Program-made: the position numbers and the translations under genes
Virus record (IMG/VR): IMGVR_UViG_3300037961_003139
Coordinates: 1-34,518 of that record
DNA: 34,518 bases
DNA from: a virus
Strand: one strand, 5' to 3'
Notes under the pieces: model-generated
What the model was told of the DNA's origin: nothing
Seen by the model: the letters and a program-made list of their open reading frames with translations, nothing else
Databases searched by the model: none
Shown: piece after piece, positions 1 to 6,469 of the stretch
How the letters are laid out: the number at the start of each line of letters is the position of its first letter
Position numbering within the stretch: the first letter of the stretch is position 1

Positions 1-96
1 GAACAATACCAACACTAACAAAACACAAAGCCCAATCATTGCTTCGCCTTCTATTACTATATCCTTAATCATAGGACTATGGTTAGGCGGGGGCAT
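1..96 (-). CDS. Partial small membrane protein, cut by the window edge
   Basis: A leftward frame is open from an ATG at 94-96 to the window edge (32 codons). Residues from about 20 on are almost purely hydrophobic (MIGLCVLLVLVLF), so this looks like the beginning of a membrane-spanning segment or signal anchor. The first ATG lies in the loop of a G5/C5 hairpin (89-103). An alternative ATG at codon 20 has GAAGG seven bases upstream. The frame is the same as that of the preceding gene, whose stop is eight codons before this ATG. The function is unknown, and the short visible length keeps confidence low. Confidence 0.4.
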   Translation of the reverse strand, partial: MPPPNHSPMIKDIVIEGEAMIGLCVLLVLVLF

Positions 97-120
97 GACC
101 CCCAACCCAATCCACCCTTG

Positions 121-303
121 TTAGGATTTGACCAATACGGCCACTACTTCATCGGAAGCCCTAAAGCAACCGTAGCAATGACGGCATAATGTCATGTCAA
201 TGATTGAACCGTCAATCAATTGTATATCTAATTCAACCATTTGGTTTTTCGGTGTATCGTGGTGCATTGTTTCGCACCCGATACAAAACTTGTTTATATC
301 CAT
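121..303 (-). CDS. Small zinc-finger-like protein (60 aa)
   Basis: This 60-residue protein has a CxxC pair near the N-terminus (C7, C10) and a CxxCxxC cluster near the C-terminus (C40, C43, C46), the usual layout of a zinc ribbon or treble-clef knuckle. The middle (residues 20-38) is a short, mainly beta-like stretch rich in Ile, Leu, Val and Asp. No Shine-Dalgarno sequence precedes the ATG; instead a G-rich/C-rich nested hairpin (312-351) ends about eight bases upstream. Several other tiny Cys-rich proteins sit in the leftward units of this window. A DNA, RNA or protein-binding accessory role is inferred only from the cysteine pattern. Confidence 0.6.
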   Translation of the reverse strand: MDINKFCIGCETMHHDTPKNQMVELDIQLIDGSIIDMTLCRHCYGCFRASDEVVAVLVKS

Positions 304-600
304 AATTACGGGGGGGTCGCACTTAGGAATGGGAATAAGTGCCGTTCCCCCTATCCGTTAAGGATTGCATCTATTGTTAAGACATTGATGCTTCGCTTCG
401 GCTTGACCCCCGATGGGGTGCGTTGTGTCGTTCCGCTTATCGCCCTTCTATCTATAATGCCGAAGGTTGGCCTAATGCCGCCCGTGATAGAAATTCGCCC
501 GATGTTGATTCATCGTATTCCTAATTAATTCTAACCCGTTGTGATTGGGTTGGCTTCCGTCGTGGCGGCCGCCTTGCGTTATTCGCAAGTCGTTAAGGGG
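304..600. other. Hairpin-rich non-coding stretch, candidate structured RNA
   Basis: I see no convincing gene here. There are seven inverted repeats in under 300 bases: a nested hairpin 312-351 (G5/C5 outer arms, GCACTT/AAGTGC inner arms), 406-419 (ACCCC/GGGGT), 446-492 (TTCTATC/GATAGAA), 500-515 (CGATG/CATCG), 533-551 (AACCC/GGGTT), a 10-base palindrome 564-573 (GGCGGCCGCC), and 573-589 (CTTGCG/CGCAAG). A TATA-like TTTATATC lies on the + strand at 293-300, about 25 bases before the cluster. It could be a structured RNA, a long structured leader or spacer, or a replication or packaging locus. Strand and role are undecided. Confidence 0.4.
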
Positions 601-625
601 GGTGTGTCCGTCTATGTGTATTCAA

Positions 626-985
626 TCAAAAGTCTTTAAGCAATTCTTGAAGCATAGGAATGTAGCCCGTTGCGGTCATCTTTGACTTAGAAGTTAATTC
701 ATCAAGGTCGTTATTATCCGACTTTGCGATTTCTTCGTAAGCATTAACCCAAACGATGGTTCCTTCAAGCATAGTAATCAACCCTTCAATTGCTTCCTTT
801 GTGTGGTAGCACTTACCCATATTATGGGCGGTGATGTAATCTTGAACGCATCGTATGACTTTGTTTAGACCGTTGGCGACACCCATAGCACAAAAACCAC
901 GCTTTGACACTTTACCGTTATAGTATTGTGTTTTTGGTGGCGTTTTCAATACGCTTGTTTGACTTTCGACAACTTTCTTCGTCAT
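626..985 (-). CDS. Hypothetical protein (119 aa)
   Basis: I do not recognise this protein. It begins with a basic, Thr/Lys-rich segment (about residues 1-30), followed by a predicted mainly helical domain (35-119) with regularly spaced hydrophobic residues, a few cysteines (C32, C46, C59) and an acidic patch (SDNNDLDEL). There is no membrane segment. Upstream lie GGTGAT and GGGGT, partial Shine-Dalgarno matches, the latter five bases before the ATG. The long region between this gene and the terminase carries four tandem hairpins and a TATA-like box (1174-1182) that could form its leader. An accessory or early host-interaction protein is possible but not shown. Confidence 0.6.
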   Translation of the reverse strand: MTKKVVESQTSVLKTPPKTQYYNGKVSKRGFCAMGVANGLNKVIRCVQDYITAHNMGKCYHTKEAIEGLITMLEGTIVWVNAYEEIAKSDNNDLDELTSKSKMTATGYIPMLQELLKDF

Positions 986-1056
986 GTAATACCCCTTTAC
1001 ATTTTGTGTTCGTTATCACCCGTATTTATTCGGCTTAGGTTTATTCGCTATATCGC

Positions 1057-1155
1057 AAAACCGACATCATTGGGTCGGTTTATGGGTATTGTTAGGATTG
1101 TCTATGGCTTCGCCCATAGGTCGGCATCTAACCGATTTTGTAGCGTTTCTACACC
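1057..1155 (-). ncRNA. Candidate structured RNA or leader with four tandem hairpins
   Basis: Read leftward, four hairpins follow one another: 1153-1139 (TGTAG/CTACA), 1135-1121 (TCGG/CCGA), 1119-1102 (CTATGG/CCATAG) and 1081-1058 (AAACCGAC/GTCGGTTT). The last arm ends in TTTT, as in an intrinsic terminator. A TATA-like GTATAAAAG on the same strand (1174-1182) would place transcription start near 1150, at the first hairpin. This is compatible with a free RNA of about 95 bases, or with a structured 5' leader of the gene at 985. No open reading frame fits. The assignment rests only on inverted repeats and signal spacing. Confidence 0.35.
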
Positions 1156-1390
1156 TATACGAACACAATCCACTTTTATACGCTTCGCCCCTTAACACCA
1201 CACCTTCGGCAAGGCATAGCCATACTTTTCACCGTCGCAACGGTAGGAAGTCGCCCCCCCGCCCCCACCCATTGGGGACAAACCACCCTATTCATTCAAG
1301 TATATGAATGATTTGCATATACACTTATATATGATGACAAAAAAATGAAATTTTTGTATCAATCTAACGCCCACCTCTCCGCATTTTACA
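1156..1390. other. Non-coding spacer with further hairpins
   Basis: No gene is supported. Short inverted repeats occur at 1203-1214 (CCTT/AAGG), 1231-1244 (ACCGT/ACGGT) and 1292-1311 (TCATTCA/TGAATGA). A C-rich run lies at 1254-1269, and the DNA becomes very AT-rich after 1285. The octamer GCTTCGCC at 1182-1189 also occurs at 1107-1114 and 41-48. Confidence 0.4.
1174..1182 (-). promoter_or_regulatory. TATA-like box for leftward transcription
   Basis: The - strand reads GTATAAAAG here, close to an archaeal TATA box. Start would be expected about 25 bases further left, at the beginning of the tandem-hairpin block. It probably serves the hairpin RNA and/or the gene at 985. Confidence 0.35.
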
Positions 1391-1392
1391 CG

Positions 1393-1414
1393 AAAAAAAT
1401 TTTCTCAAAAAAAA
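1393..1414 (-). terminator. Oligo-T terminator after the terminase gene
   Basis: Directly after the terminase stop codon the leftward transcript runs into eight T (1414-1407), then GAGAAAA, then seven T (1399-1393). Archaeal RNA polymerase is known to terminate on such oligo-T tracts without needing a hairpin. This would end the packaging operon. Confidence 0.6.
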
Positions 1415-1415
1415 T

Positions 1416-2906
1416 TTATAAACCGTTAAAAAATGGGAATTTTCCGCCAGGTTTTGACGAAATATTAGAATTTTGCCAGTTGTCGAGCGTGGTCGTAGCC
1501 ATGCTAAATGACTCGTGTTTGCTCGGCATAATGAATTGGTCTATCGCATGAGCGAAGGCCATAACCATGTCATTGTGTTTTCCTAAGTCCACAATGTCGC
1601 CATTTTTCCAAGCATGACTTTCTAATTCTTCTAAGAATGGTCTGACAACCCTGCGAGTTGCTTCATCTCCAAAGGGTAAAATGATTCTGCCTTGTTCAAA
1701 CCATGCTCTAAGTCTGTTCATCAGCCCTTGCTTTAGGGATTTATTGCTTGCTTTTGATGGTTTGTAGTCAATAGTAATTCCTTTTTGCATAAGTATTGCA
1801 TTATACAACCTTTGAAACCCTACATCTTCAATTGCGATAGGAGGCATTTGATACCTTTCATTGTATTGTGCTATTACATCTACCTGCTTTTCAGGTGGAA
1901 AGTCATTTCTTCTCCAAATATCAACGAGGTAAATGTAGCCATCTGAGTCTTGCCTCAACACTACAAGTACTGAATAGTCTTTACCTAACCCATGTGAAGG
2001 GTCAAAACCAATTACATACTTACCTTGATGAAACTTCTCCTTTTCTAAATACAACTCCATATCCATATTTTGACGAGTTATGTGTCTTGGGAATACTTGT
2101 GAATCTTCATCAATAACCCTACAAAGATATTCTTGAGTAAATTCTAATTCCTGCATTGCTTCTTTTTGTTCAAGGATAAATTCTATTGGTCTATGTTCAG
2201 GCCAAAGGCATTCTGGCTTAACATTATCGGGGTCTGCTTTGTATTCATCATAATTCTTTATTGCAGACCATACTCCAGATTTCCAAACCTTATTACCCAG
2301 CATTTCAGTATGGTAAATATCAGTCATAGCCATAGGAGTTCCTACACAATATAGGCTGGTTCCTGGAGAAAGCATAGGAGTAACAACCTTTCTAAGCCAA
2401 CCTCTTACATTATCCATTGACATATCGCCCATATCCATAAGAACATCGTCAAGAGCAATACAGGCAGGGTGTTCACCACGAATAGCAGAACCAACAGATG
2501 TGGCTCTTATCCATGCACCATTGGTAAAAAACAATTCATATTTACCACCACGCTTGGTATCAAGATACTTTGACAATTCTTTATGCTTAAGTATATCTTC
2601 TCTTATTTCTTGTAAACGCCTTGAAGCAGTATCCCTGCTTGCGGAAAACAACCAACAAGTAAAAGGTTTATTACGCCACTTTAGGAAAAGGGCATGATGT
2701 AGCAATACGATACGAAGTGTAGTGGATTTAGAGTGGTCTCTGGGTGCAATGATGCAAGTTCTGTGAACCTGTGCATCTTTTCTATCAGTATACAAATTAA
2801 TCCATTCACCGATATGATTTCCCCATGTATAACCTAACCATTCATAAAAATACTTAATATCGTTTTTTGACCTCAAAAGGCTCATACGAGTGGTATCAAT
2901 ACGCAA
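1416..2906 (-). CDS. terL: Terminase large subunit (DNA packaging ATPase/nuclease)
   Basis: This is the motor that cuts viral DNA and pumps it through the portal into the prohead. The ATPase part shows a Walker A variant (APRDHSKST, about residues 54-62; the usual GK is replaced by SK, as in the PRGHGKS-type terminases), Walker B (CIALDD, 149-154) and a coupling motif (CVGTP, 187-191). The nuclease part shows acidic residues in FDPSHG (D302), AIED (358-361) and HNDMV (D446). The 496 aa are typical. The TTG at 2906 is preferred because TGAT of the Shine-Dalgarno lies five bases upstream; an ATG at 2885 is the alternative. The start overlaps the end of the preceding small gene by 11 bases. It is the last gene of the packaging operon. 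Confidence 0.92.
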   Translation of the reverse strand: MRIDTTRMSLLRSKNDIKYFYEWLGYTWGNHIGEWINLYTDRKDAQVHRTCIIAPRDHSKSTTLRIVLLHHALFLKWRNKPFTCWLFSASRDTASRRLQEIREDILKHKELSKYLDTKRGGKYELFFTNGAWIRATSVGSAIRGEHPACIALDDVLMDMGDMSMDNVRGWLRKVVTPMLSPGTSLYCVGTPMAMTDIYHTEMLGNKVWKSGVWSAIKNYDEYKADPDNVKPECLWPEHRPIEFILEQKEAMQELEFTQEYLCRVIDEDSQVFPRHITRQNMDMELYLEKEKFHQGKYVIGFDPSHGLGKDYSVLVVLRQDSDGYIYLVDIWRRNDFPPEKQVDVIAQYNERYQMPPIAIEDVGFQRLYNAILMQKGITIDYKPSKASNKSLKQGLMNRLRAWFEQGRIILPFGDEATRRVVRPFLEELESHAWKNGDIVDLGKHNDMVMAFAHAIDQFIMPSKHESFSMATTTLDNWQNSNISSKPGGKFPFFNGL

Positions 2907-3036
2907 GGGGCATCAATCCTCCTTCTCTCTTACAGTGAGGACATAATCCAGCCATAGCCTTTTCAGAAGTCATAATGTTTGTAGCAAAACCACAAAACTT
3001 ACAATATACCTTTTCACAAAACCTATGCTCTGTCAT
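2896..3036 (-). CDS. Tiny zinc-ribbon-like protein (46 aa)
   Basis: This is a 46-codon gene with two CxxC pairs (C12/C15 and C32/C35) plus C7, separated by a short linker, as in zinc ribbons. GGTGG lies seven bases before the ATG. It overlaps the previous 46-aa gene by 14 bases and the terminase start by 11 bases, so its translation is probably coupled to both. Position directly before the large terminase suggests a packaging accessory (for instance a DNA-binding helper), but that is inference from context. The tight overlaps and paired cysteines argue against a chance frame. Confidence 0.7.
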   Translation of the reverse strand: MTEHRFCEKVYCKFCGFATNIMTSEKAMAGLCPHCKREGGLMPLAY

Positions 3037-3163
3037 CTCTTACCACCCGTAAATATCCACAATAAATTGAAACTCCATTCTTTTTTGACCTGCATGCTGT
3101 TGTAGCGTATATTCCTCGCTTACCACAATTCATACATTCACGCAAACAAGTCCTATTCCCCAT
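3023..3163 (-). CDS. Tiny Cys-rich protein (46 aa)
   Basis: This 46-codon gene has cysteines at 6, 10, 13, 24 and 35. The CxxC at 10-13 followed by single cysteines resembles a degenerate zinc finger. The rest is basic (several Lys and Arg). A strong Shine-Dalgarno (GGAGGG) lies seven bases before the ATG, inside the end of the phosphoesterase gene. Its ATG shares one base with that gene's stop (TGATG), and its own end overlaps the next small gene by 14 bases. It is the same length as its neighbour and may be a diverged duplicate, although the cysteine spacing differs. Function unknown; a nucleic-acid-binding packaging helper is a guess from position. Confidence 0.65.
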   Translation of the reverse strand: MGNRTCLRECMNCGKRGIYATTACRSKKNGVSIYCGYLRVVRDDRA

Positions 3164-4620
3164 CAATGTCCCTCCACCGGAGAGAACAAACTGCAAATCA
3201 GACCTTCTTCTTTGTCAATCATGTAGCCAGATAAACCTGCTTTTGACATTGTATAACCAGCCCTTGCATGGTATCTGTCATGACCTGCAAGAGAAGCCAA
3301 TTGAATAATAAGAGTACCAGCACTTTCTTTGACAGTTTGATGGTGTAAGTGTCCGTGAAACCAATAATGGTTGTCGGTGTTGCCCCATTCTTGTCTTGCT
3401 TCATTAGCCATAAGTGCAGGTAATTTGTTCATTCCTTTATCGCCATGAGTCAAACCTATCAAATTGTTGCCGTAAGTCATGTATTGTCTTGGGTATGGTG
3501 AAACTACGATATTTACATCATCAACATTTCTGTAATATGCGTCAAGATACATAATAAGAGCCAAAGCAGACATTCTATCGTGGTTTCCAGCCATGTTGTA
3601 TATTTCAACAGGTGCTACTTGCCTAAGCAATTCTATGTGTTCAACAGCCAATTCACAACCACTTTTAAGGATTTGGGCTGGTGTTCCGCACATATCTTGC
3701 GGAGTACCCTTTGTAGTTGTTCCTAAGTCGTTATCTACATGAAACCAATCGCTACCTGTCCCCAGAATAATCTTTTCAGGTTGGTATGGTAGTCTTGAAA
3801 CAAGGTCTTGAGTTCTATCCATTAATCTTCTTTTTGCTTCATCGAAGTTATATGTTTCTCCTACTTCATCTTCCCAACCATATTTGCCCCAATGAAAGTC
3901 AGTTGCCGATACAACAAGGGCATAAGGCTTTTCGCCATCAGTTAATTCTAAGCGAATAGGTGAAGCAGGTGCTTCAGGTATAAGGTTTAGGAATTCTTCT
4001 ATTAAGTGGTCGTTAAGATTTCGCCACTTTGCAGCATCTTTTTCAAGGTCTTTCCAGCGAGCCTGTTCAAACTTTTCAAACAATTCTTTCTTTCTCCAAT
4101 GGATTAGGTCATTTACCATTTCATCGGTATCTTTCTCTGCAAATTCTTCATCTGTAAATGGAGACATATCGTGAGTCCAACCATGTCTTTTTCGGTATTC
4201 TTCCAGCCAGGGTCGAGGCATAGCATACTTTCTGCACATTTCATTGATTGTTAGTGCGTCAGTCGCCATGTTAGAATAGTCAGCCTTCATTTGTCGGTGA
4301 ACATCACCTTCTATTTGCACCACTTGGTCAGCTGCACGAAGGAAGGTAAAGTAAATATCTTCATCTTTATTGTAGTAATATGCGTCAGTTGAATACATGC
4401 GAGTGGTAGGTGCTGCTACAACTTGTGGATTTATTGCACTATTACCCTTCTGCCACCTTGTAGTAGCCATTTCCCAGCCCTTAACGGACTTTATAGGGTA
4501 AAGATTGTGTAGGTGTCGTGCGAATGCAAGCCTTGACATTGTAGCCAATAAGTGTGATTCTTTTTCAATTAGGTCATAACCCGTTCCTGGAGATGGTCGC
4601 TTAGACTTCTTATTGTTCAT
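3163..4620 (-). CDS. Calcineurin-like metallophosphoesterase with helical, HTH-like N-terminal region
   Basis: The C-terminal half carries the full set of metallophosphoesterase metal ligands (numbering from the ATG at 4620): DFH (241-243), GSD with N297 (289-297), GNHD (345-348), THGD (391-394) and GHLH (423-426). Such enzymes hydrolyse phosphodiesters or phosphomonoesters with two metal ions; Mre11 and SbcD nucleases are relatives. The N-terminal 215 residues are mostly helical, with a segment at about 122-148 (LTINEMCRKYAMPRPWLEEY) resembling the helix-turn-helix of small terminases, then a charged helical stretch. It heads the packaging operon, and no separate small terminase is visible. 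The ATG at 4620 is preferred over a TTG at 4632 because a TATA box sits about 29 bases upstream of it and GGAG lies just before it. Confidence 0.85.
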   Translation of the reverse strand: MNNKKSKRPSPGTGYDLIEKESHLLATMSRLAFARHLHNLYPIKSVKGWEMATTRWQKGNSAINPQVVAAPTTRMYSTDAYYYNKDEDIYFTFLRAADQVVQIEGDVHRQMKADYSNMATDALTINEMCRKYAMPRPWLEEYRKRHGWTHDMSPFTDEEFAEKDTDEMVNDLIHWRKKELFEKFEQARWKDLEKDAAKWRNLNDHLIEEFLNLIPEAPASPIRLELTDGEKPYALVVSATDFHWGKYGWEDEVGETYNFDEAKRRLMDRTQDLVSRLPYQPEKIILGTGSDWFHVDNDLGTTTKGTPQDMCGTPAQILKSGCELAVEHIELLRQVAPVEIYNMAGNHDRMSALALIMYLDAYYRNVDDVNIVVSPYPRQYMTYGNNLIGLTHGDKGMNKLPALMANEARQEWGNTDNHYWFHGHLHHQTVKESAGTLIIQLASLAGHDRYHARAGYTMSKAGLSGYMIDKEEGLICSLFSPVEGH

Positions 4621-4645
4621 TACTCCGAACAAACAGTCAATTACC

Positions 4646-4652
4646 TATAAAT
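4646..4652 (-). promoter_or_regulatory. TATA box of the packaging operon
   Basis: The - strand reads ATTTATAG here, about 29 bases before the ATG at 4620, so the transcript should begin only a few bases before the start codon. This gives a nearly leaderless message, common in archaea. Confidence 0.55.
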
Positions 4653-4693
4653 GCACCCCCTATTGAATAATTATTTTTATGCTTGGGTGAGAA

Positions 4694-4725
4694 AAATAAA
4701 GGCAACACAGCGCCAATCTTTATTT
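4694..4725 (-). terminator. Hairpin element, copy A (terminator-like, leftward)
   Basis: The - strand of 4694-4711 reads GCTGTGTTGCCTTTATTT. With its flank it can fold as AAATAAA - bulge - GGC - loop - GCC - TTTATTT and ends in a T-rich tract. It matches copies at 4959-4976 and 30384-30401 at 15 of 18 bases. It lies between two divergent genes, so as a leftward terminator it would stop antisense reading into the packaging promoter. Confidence 0.5.
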
Positions 4726-4765
4726 ATTTTTATTAATTTTAAGGGGTTTGGGGTCTCCCATAGCC

Positions 4766-4776
4766 AAATTTATTTG
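4766..4776 (+). promoter_or_regulatory. TATA-like box of the 48-aa membrane protein gene
   Basis: AAATTTATTTG lies about 27 bases before the ATG at 4799, the spacing expected for a leaderless or short-leader archaeal message. Confidence 0.4.
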
Positions 4777-4798
4777 TATTTGTCCGATTGTGTGAAGT

Positions 4799-4945
4799 AT
4801 GGACTTTTCGCACATACCAATTCCGTATGAAGAGTTCGGCAAGTGGGCTATACTACTTATCACTTTAGAGATAATATTCTGGGTCTTTATTGGCTCTAAG
4901 AGTATTAAACTCTTCAACAACCTTATAGGAAAAAATAAAAAATAA
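4799..4945 (+). CDS. Single-span membrane miniprotein (48 aa)
   Basis: A 48-codon gene. It has a short polar N-terminus (MDFSHIPIPYEEFGK), one clear hydrophobic span at about residues 16-32 (WAILLITLEIIFWVFIG) and a basic C-terminal tail with several lysines. This gives a probable N-out, C-in single-pass protein by the positive-inside rule. A TATA-like box precedes it and a hairpin terminator begins within its stop codon region, so it seems to be a transcription unit on its own between the packaging and virion operons. Possible roles are holin-like lysis, membrane remodelling or superinfection exclusion; none is shown. The frame on the opposite strand (4720-4920) has no comparable protein character. 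Confidence 0.6.
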   Translation: MDFSHIPIPYEEFGKWAILLITLEIIFWVFIGSKSIKLFNNLIGKNKK

Positions 4946-4980
4946 ACACTTATACCGAGCTGTCATGCGTTTATTTCTTT
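4940..4980 (+). terminator. Hairpin terminator, copy B, after the membrane miniprotein
   Basis: Arms AAATAAAC (4940-4947) and GTTTATTT (4969-4976) can pair across a 21-base loop, followed by CTTTCC. The right part (4959-4976) reads GCTGTCATGCGTTTATTT and matches the terminator copy at 30384-30401 at 16 of 18 bases. It includes the stop codon of the 48-aa gene. Confidence 0.55.
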
Positions 4981-4997
4981 CCGCAAAACGAGTGAAA

Positions 4998-5026
4998 GAA
5001 TAAAAAGAATTACGGAACACTTAAAG
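4998..5026 (+). promoter_or_regulatory. Possible promoter of the virion operon
   Basis: Two TATA-like stretches precede the portal gene: AGAATAAAAAG (4998-5008) and CTTAAAGG (5019-5026). The second lies about 29 bases before the portal ATG and would give a leaderless message, which agrees with the lack of a Shine-Dalgarno close to that ATG. Which of the two works cannot be decided from sequence. Confidence 0.3.
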
Positions 5027-5050
5027 GTGCTGTGAGACTGAAAACGCACT

Positions 5051-6469
5051 ATGGGTATTTTTGACAGGTTTCTTGGAAAATCCGACAAAAAAGTTGAAAA
5101 AACAGCAGAAATTGTCCAAATTCCCATAGATTCACAAATTCCTTCGCCATTTAGTGCTTCTATCAAAGATATTTTGACTGAAACGGAGGCAATGAGGACA
5201 CAAGGCTACAAACAATACGGTTCAACCTATGATACTGAATTTGATTTGTATGACGATATGCTAAGACTTGACCCAGAATTGAATGGTGCAGTCAGGGCTG
5301 TCAGCCTTACAGGCAACAAATACAAAATTGACTATTCAAAAGCCAAGAATCAAAGGATTCGTATGTGCGTTGAAGAATTTGTTGATAACATTGACTTTGA
5401 TGATTTTATCATAAACACAATGCGAAACCTTATTGTCTATGGTAATTCAATAGATAAAATTGTAGGAAGGGCAGGAACGGGTATTACTGACCTACAAAGC
5501 ATACCTATCACACAAATTACTATTGTTGATTCAAGACCAAACTCTGCAAAAAGCCCAAGAGCATACGGTAAAGATGACCCAATAATGAAAGCAATAACAT
5601 ATCGCTTTAGAGAAATGCAACAAGGCGAATTAGAAATACCAGCAGATGAAATATCGCACATAAAAATTGACTATCGTTCTAATTGGTGGAGGGATAGATT
5701 AGACAGATGGACTTATGGTGTATGGGGTGCTTCCCGATTTAGCAGTTTGAAACAGGCAATTCGTGCTAAATACAATACCATGAACAACCGTATCGCTATT
5801 GAAGATAGCATGACAAAGCAGTTTATCAGCATTAATATGAAGGCTGTTGAACATATTACTGACCCAAGAGAGCAAAGGGAAAGGTTATCGCACATTATGA
5901 CTGAAGTTGGTAAATTGTTGGAGAACCTTCGTGCCGACCAAATCCCAATTTTGCCTGATTATGTTCAAATAAACCAAATGGATATGAAAAATGTCCCAGA
6001 TAATAGTAAATTCCTTGATATGATTAATAGCGATATTTCTGCTGTTCTTCAGGTGCCTCGTGTTGCTGCTGGTCAAGAATCGGGCTCAACCTTTGCTGCT
6101 ACATTCAATGCTAATATGTGGTCTATGCAAGCAATAGCAAGGCTACAAGAAGTTGTTGTTCAAGCAATACACAAACTTTGGTTGCATCATTGTGAAATGA
6201 AAGGTGTTGTAGCAACAAAGAAAGACTTGCCTGAATTATACTTTGAACCTGTTGATGAAGAAAACAACTACCAAGAATACCAAAGGGTGTCTTTGGGCTA
6301 CCGTGATGGTGTTATTACAAGAAATGAAGCAAGAGAAATTCTTGGGTTTGCACCTGTCCCAGACGGGTCAGACTTTAAAGAAGGTAAGAAACTATCCGAA
6401 AGACCTTTAAGTCCTCGTCCTCAACAACAAATCAACGAAGGAGATAAAGGAGGCACTTCAGATGAGTAA
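5051..6469 (+). CDS. Portal protein
   Basis: This is the dodecameric ring at one capsid vertex through which DNA enters and to which the tail attaches. The 472 aa length is typical. The pattern is a polar N-terminus, a segment about a defined number of bound layers (LYDDMLRLDPELNGAVRAV, about 59-77), a clip/wing region with WWRDRLDRWTYGVWG, then a long helical stem region and a C-terminal portion with the HK97/SPP1-type VPRVAAGQESGSTFAAT motif (about 336-352) and a Pro/Gln-rich tail. It opens the rightward virion operon and overlaps the next gene by eight bases. No strong Shine-Dalgarno is present close to the ATG. Confidence 0.9.
   Translation: MGIFDRFLGKSDKKVEKTAEIVQIPIDSQIPSPFSASIKDILTETEAMRTQGYKQYGSTYDTEFDLYDDMLRLDPELNGAVRAVSLTGNKYKIDYSKAKNQRIRMCVEEFVDNIDFDDFIINTMRNLIVYGNSIDKIVGRAGTGITDLQSIPITQITIVDSRPNSAKSPRAYGKDDPIMKAITYRFREMQQGELEIPADEISHIKIDYRSNWWRDRLDRWTYGVWGASRFSSLKQAIRAKYNTMNNRIAIEDSMTKQFISINMKAVEHITDPREQRERLSHIMTEVGKLLENLRADQIPILPDYVQINQMDMKNVPDNSKFLDMINSDISAVLQVPRVAAGQESGSTFAATFNANMWSMQAIARLQEVVVQAIHKLWLHHCEMKGVVATKKDLPELYFEPVDEENNYQEYQRVSLGYRDGVITRNEAREILGFAPVPDGSDFKEGKKLSERPLSPRPQQQINEGDKGGTSDE

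Noticed and set aside
241-528. Rightward 95-codon open frame in the left region
   Set aside because: It crosses the hairpin cluster and overlaps the zinc-finger gene antisense. It has no Shine-Dalgarno, and its composition follows the stem sequences rather than a protein.
530-600. Possible tRNA in the hairpin-rich stretch
   Set aside because: No T-arm GTTCRANYC, no anticodon arm in the right place, and no cloverleaf could be drawn on either strand.
926-1307. Two overlapping rightward frames (89 and 72 codons)
   Set aside because: They run through the tandem hairpins and C-rich DNA. Composition is Arg/His/Pro-rich as expected for chance frames, and no ribosome site is present.
4720-4920. Leftward 66-codon frame opposite the 48-aa membrane gene
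   Set aside because: No start signals and no coherent protein pattern, while the opposite strand encodes a clean membrane span with promoter and terminator signals.
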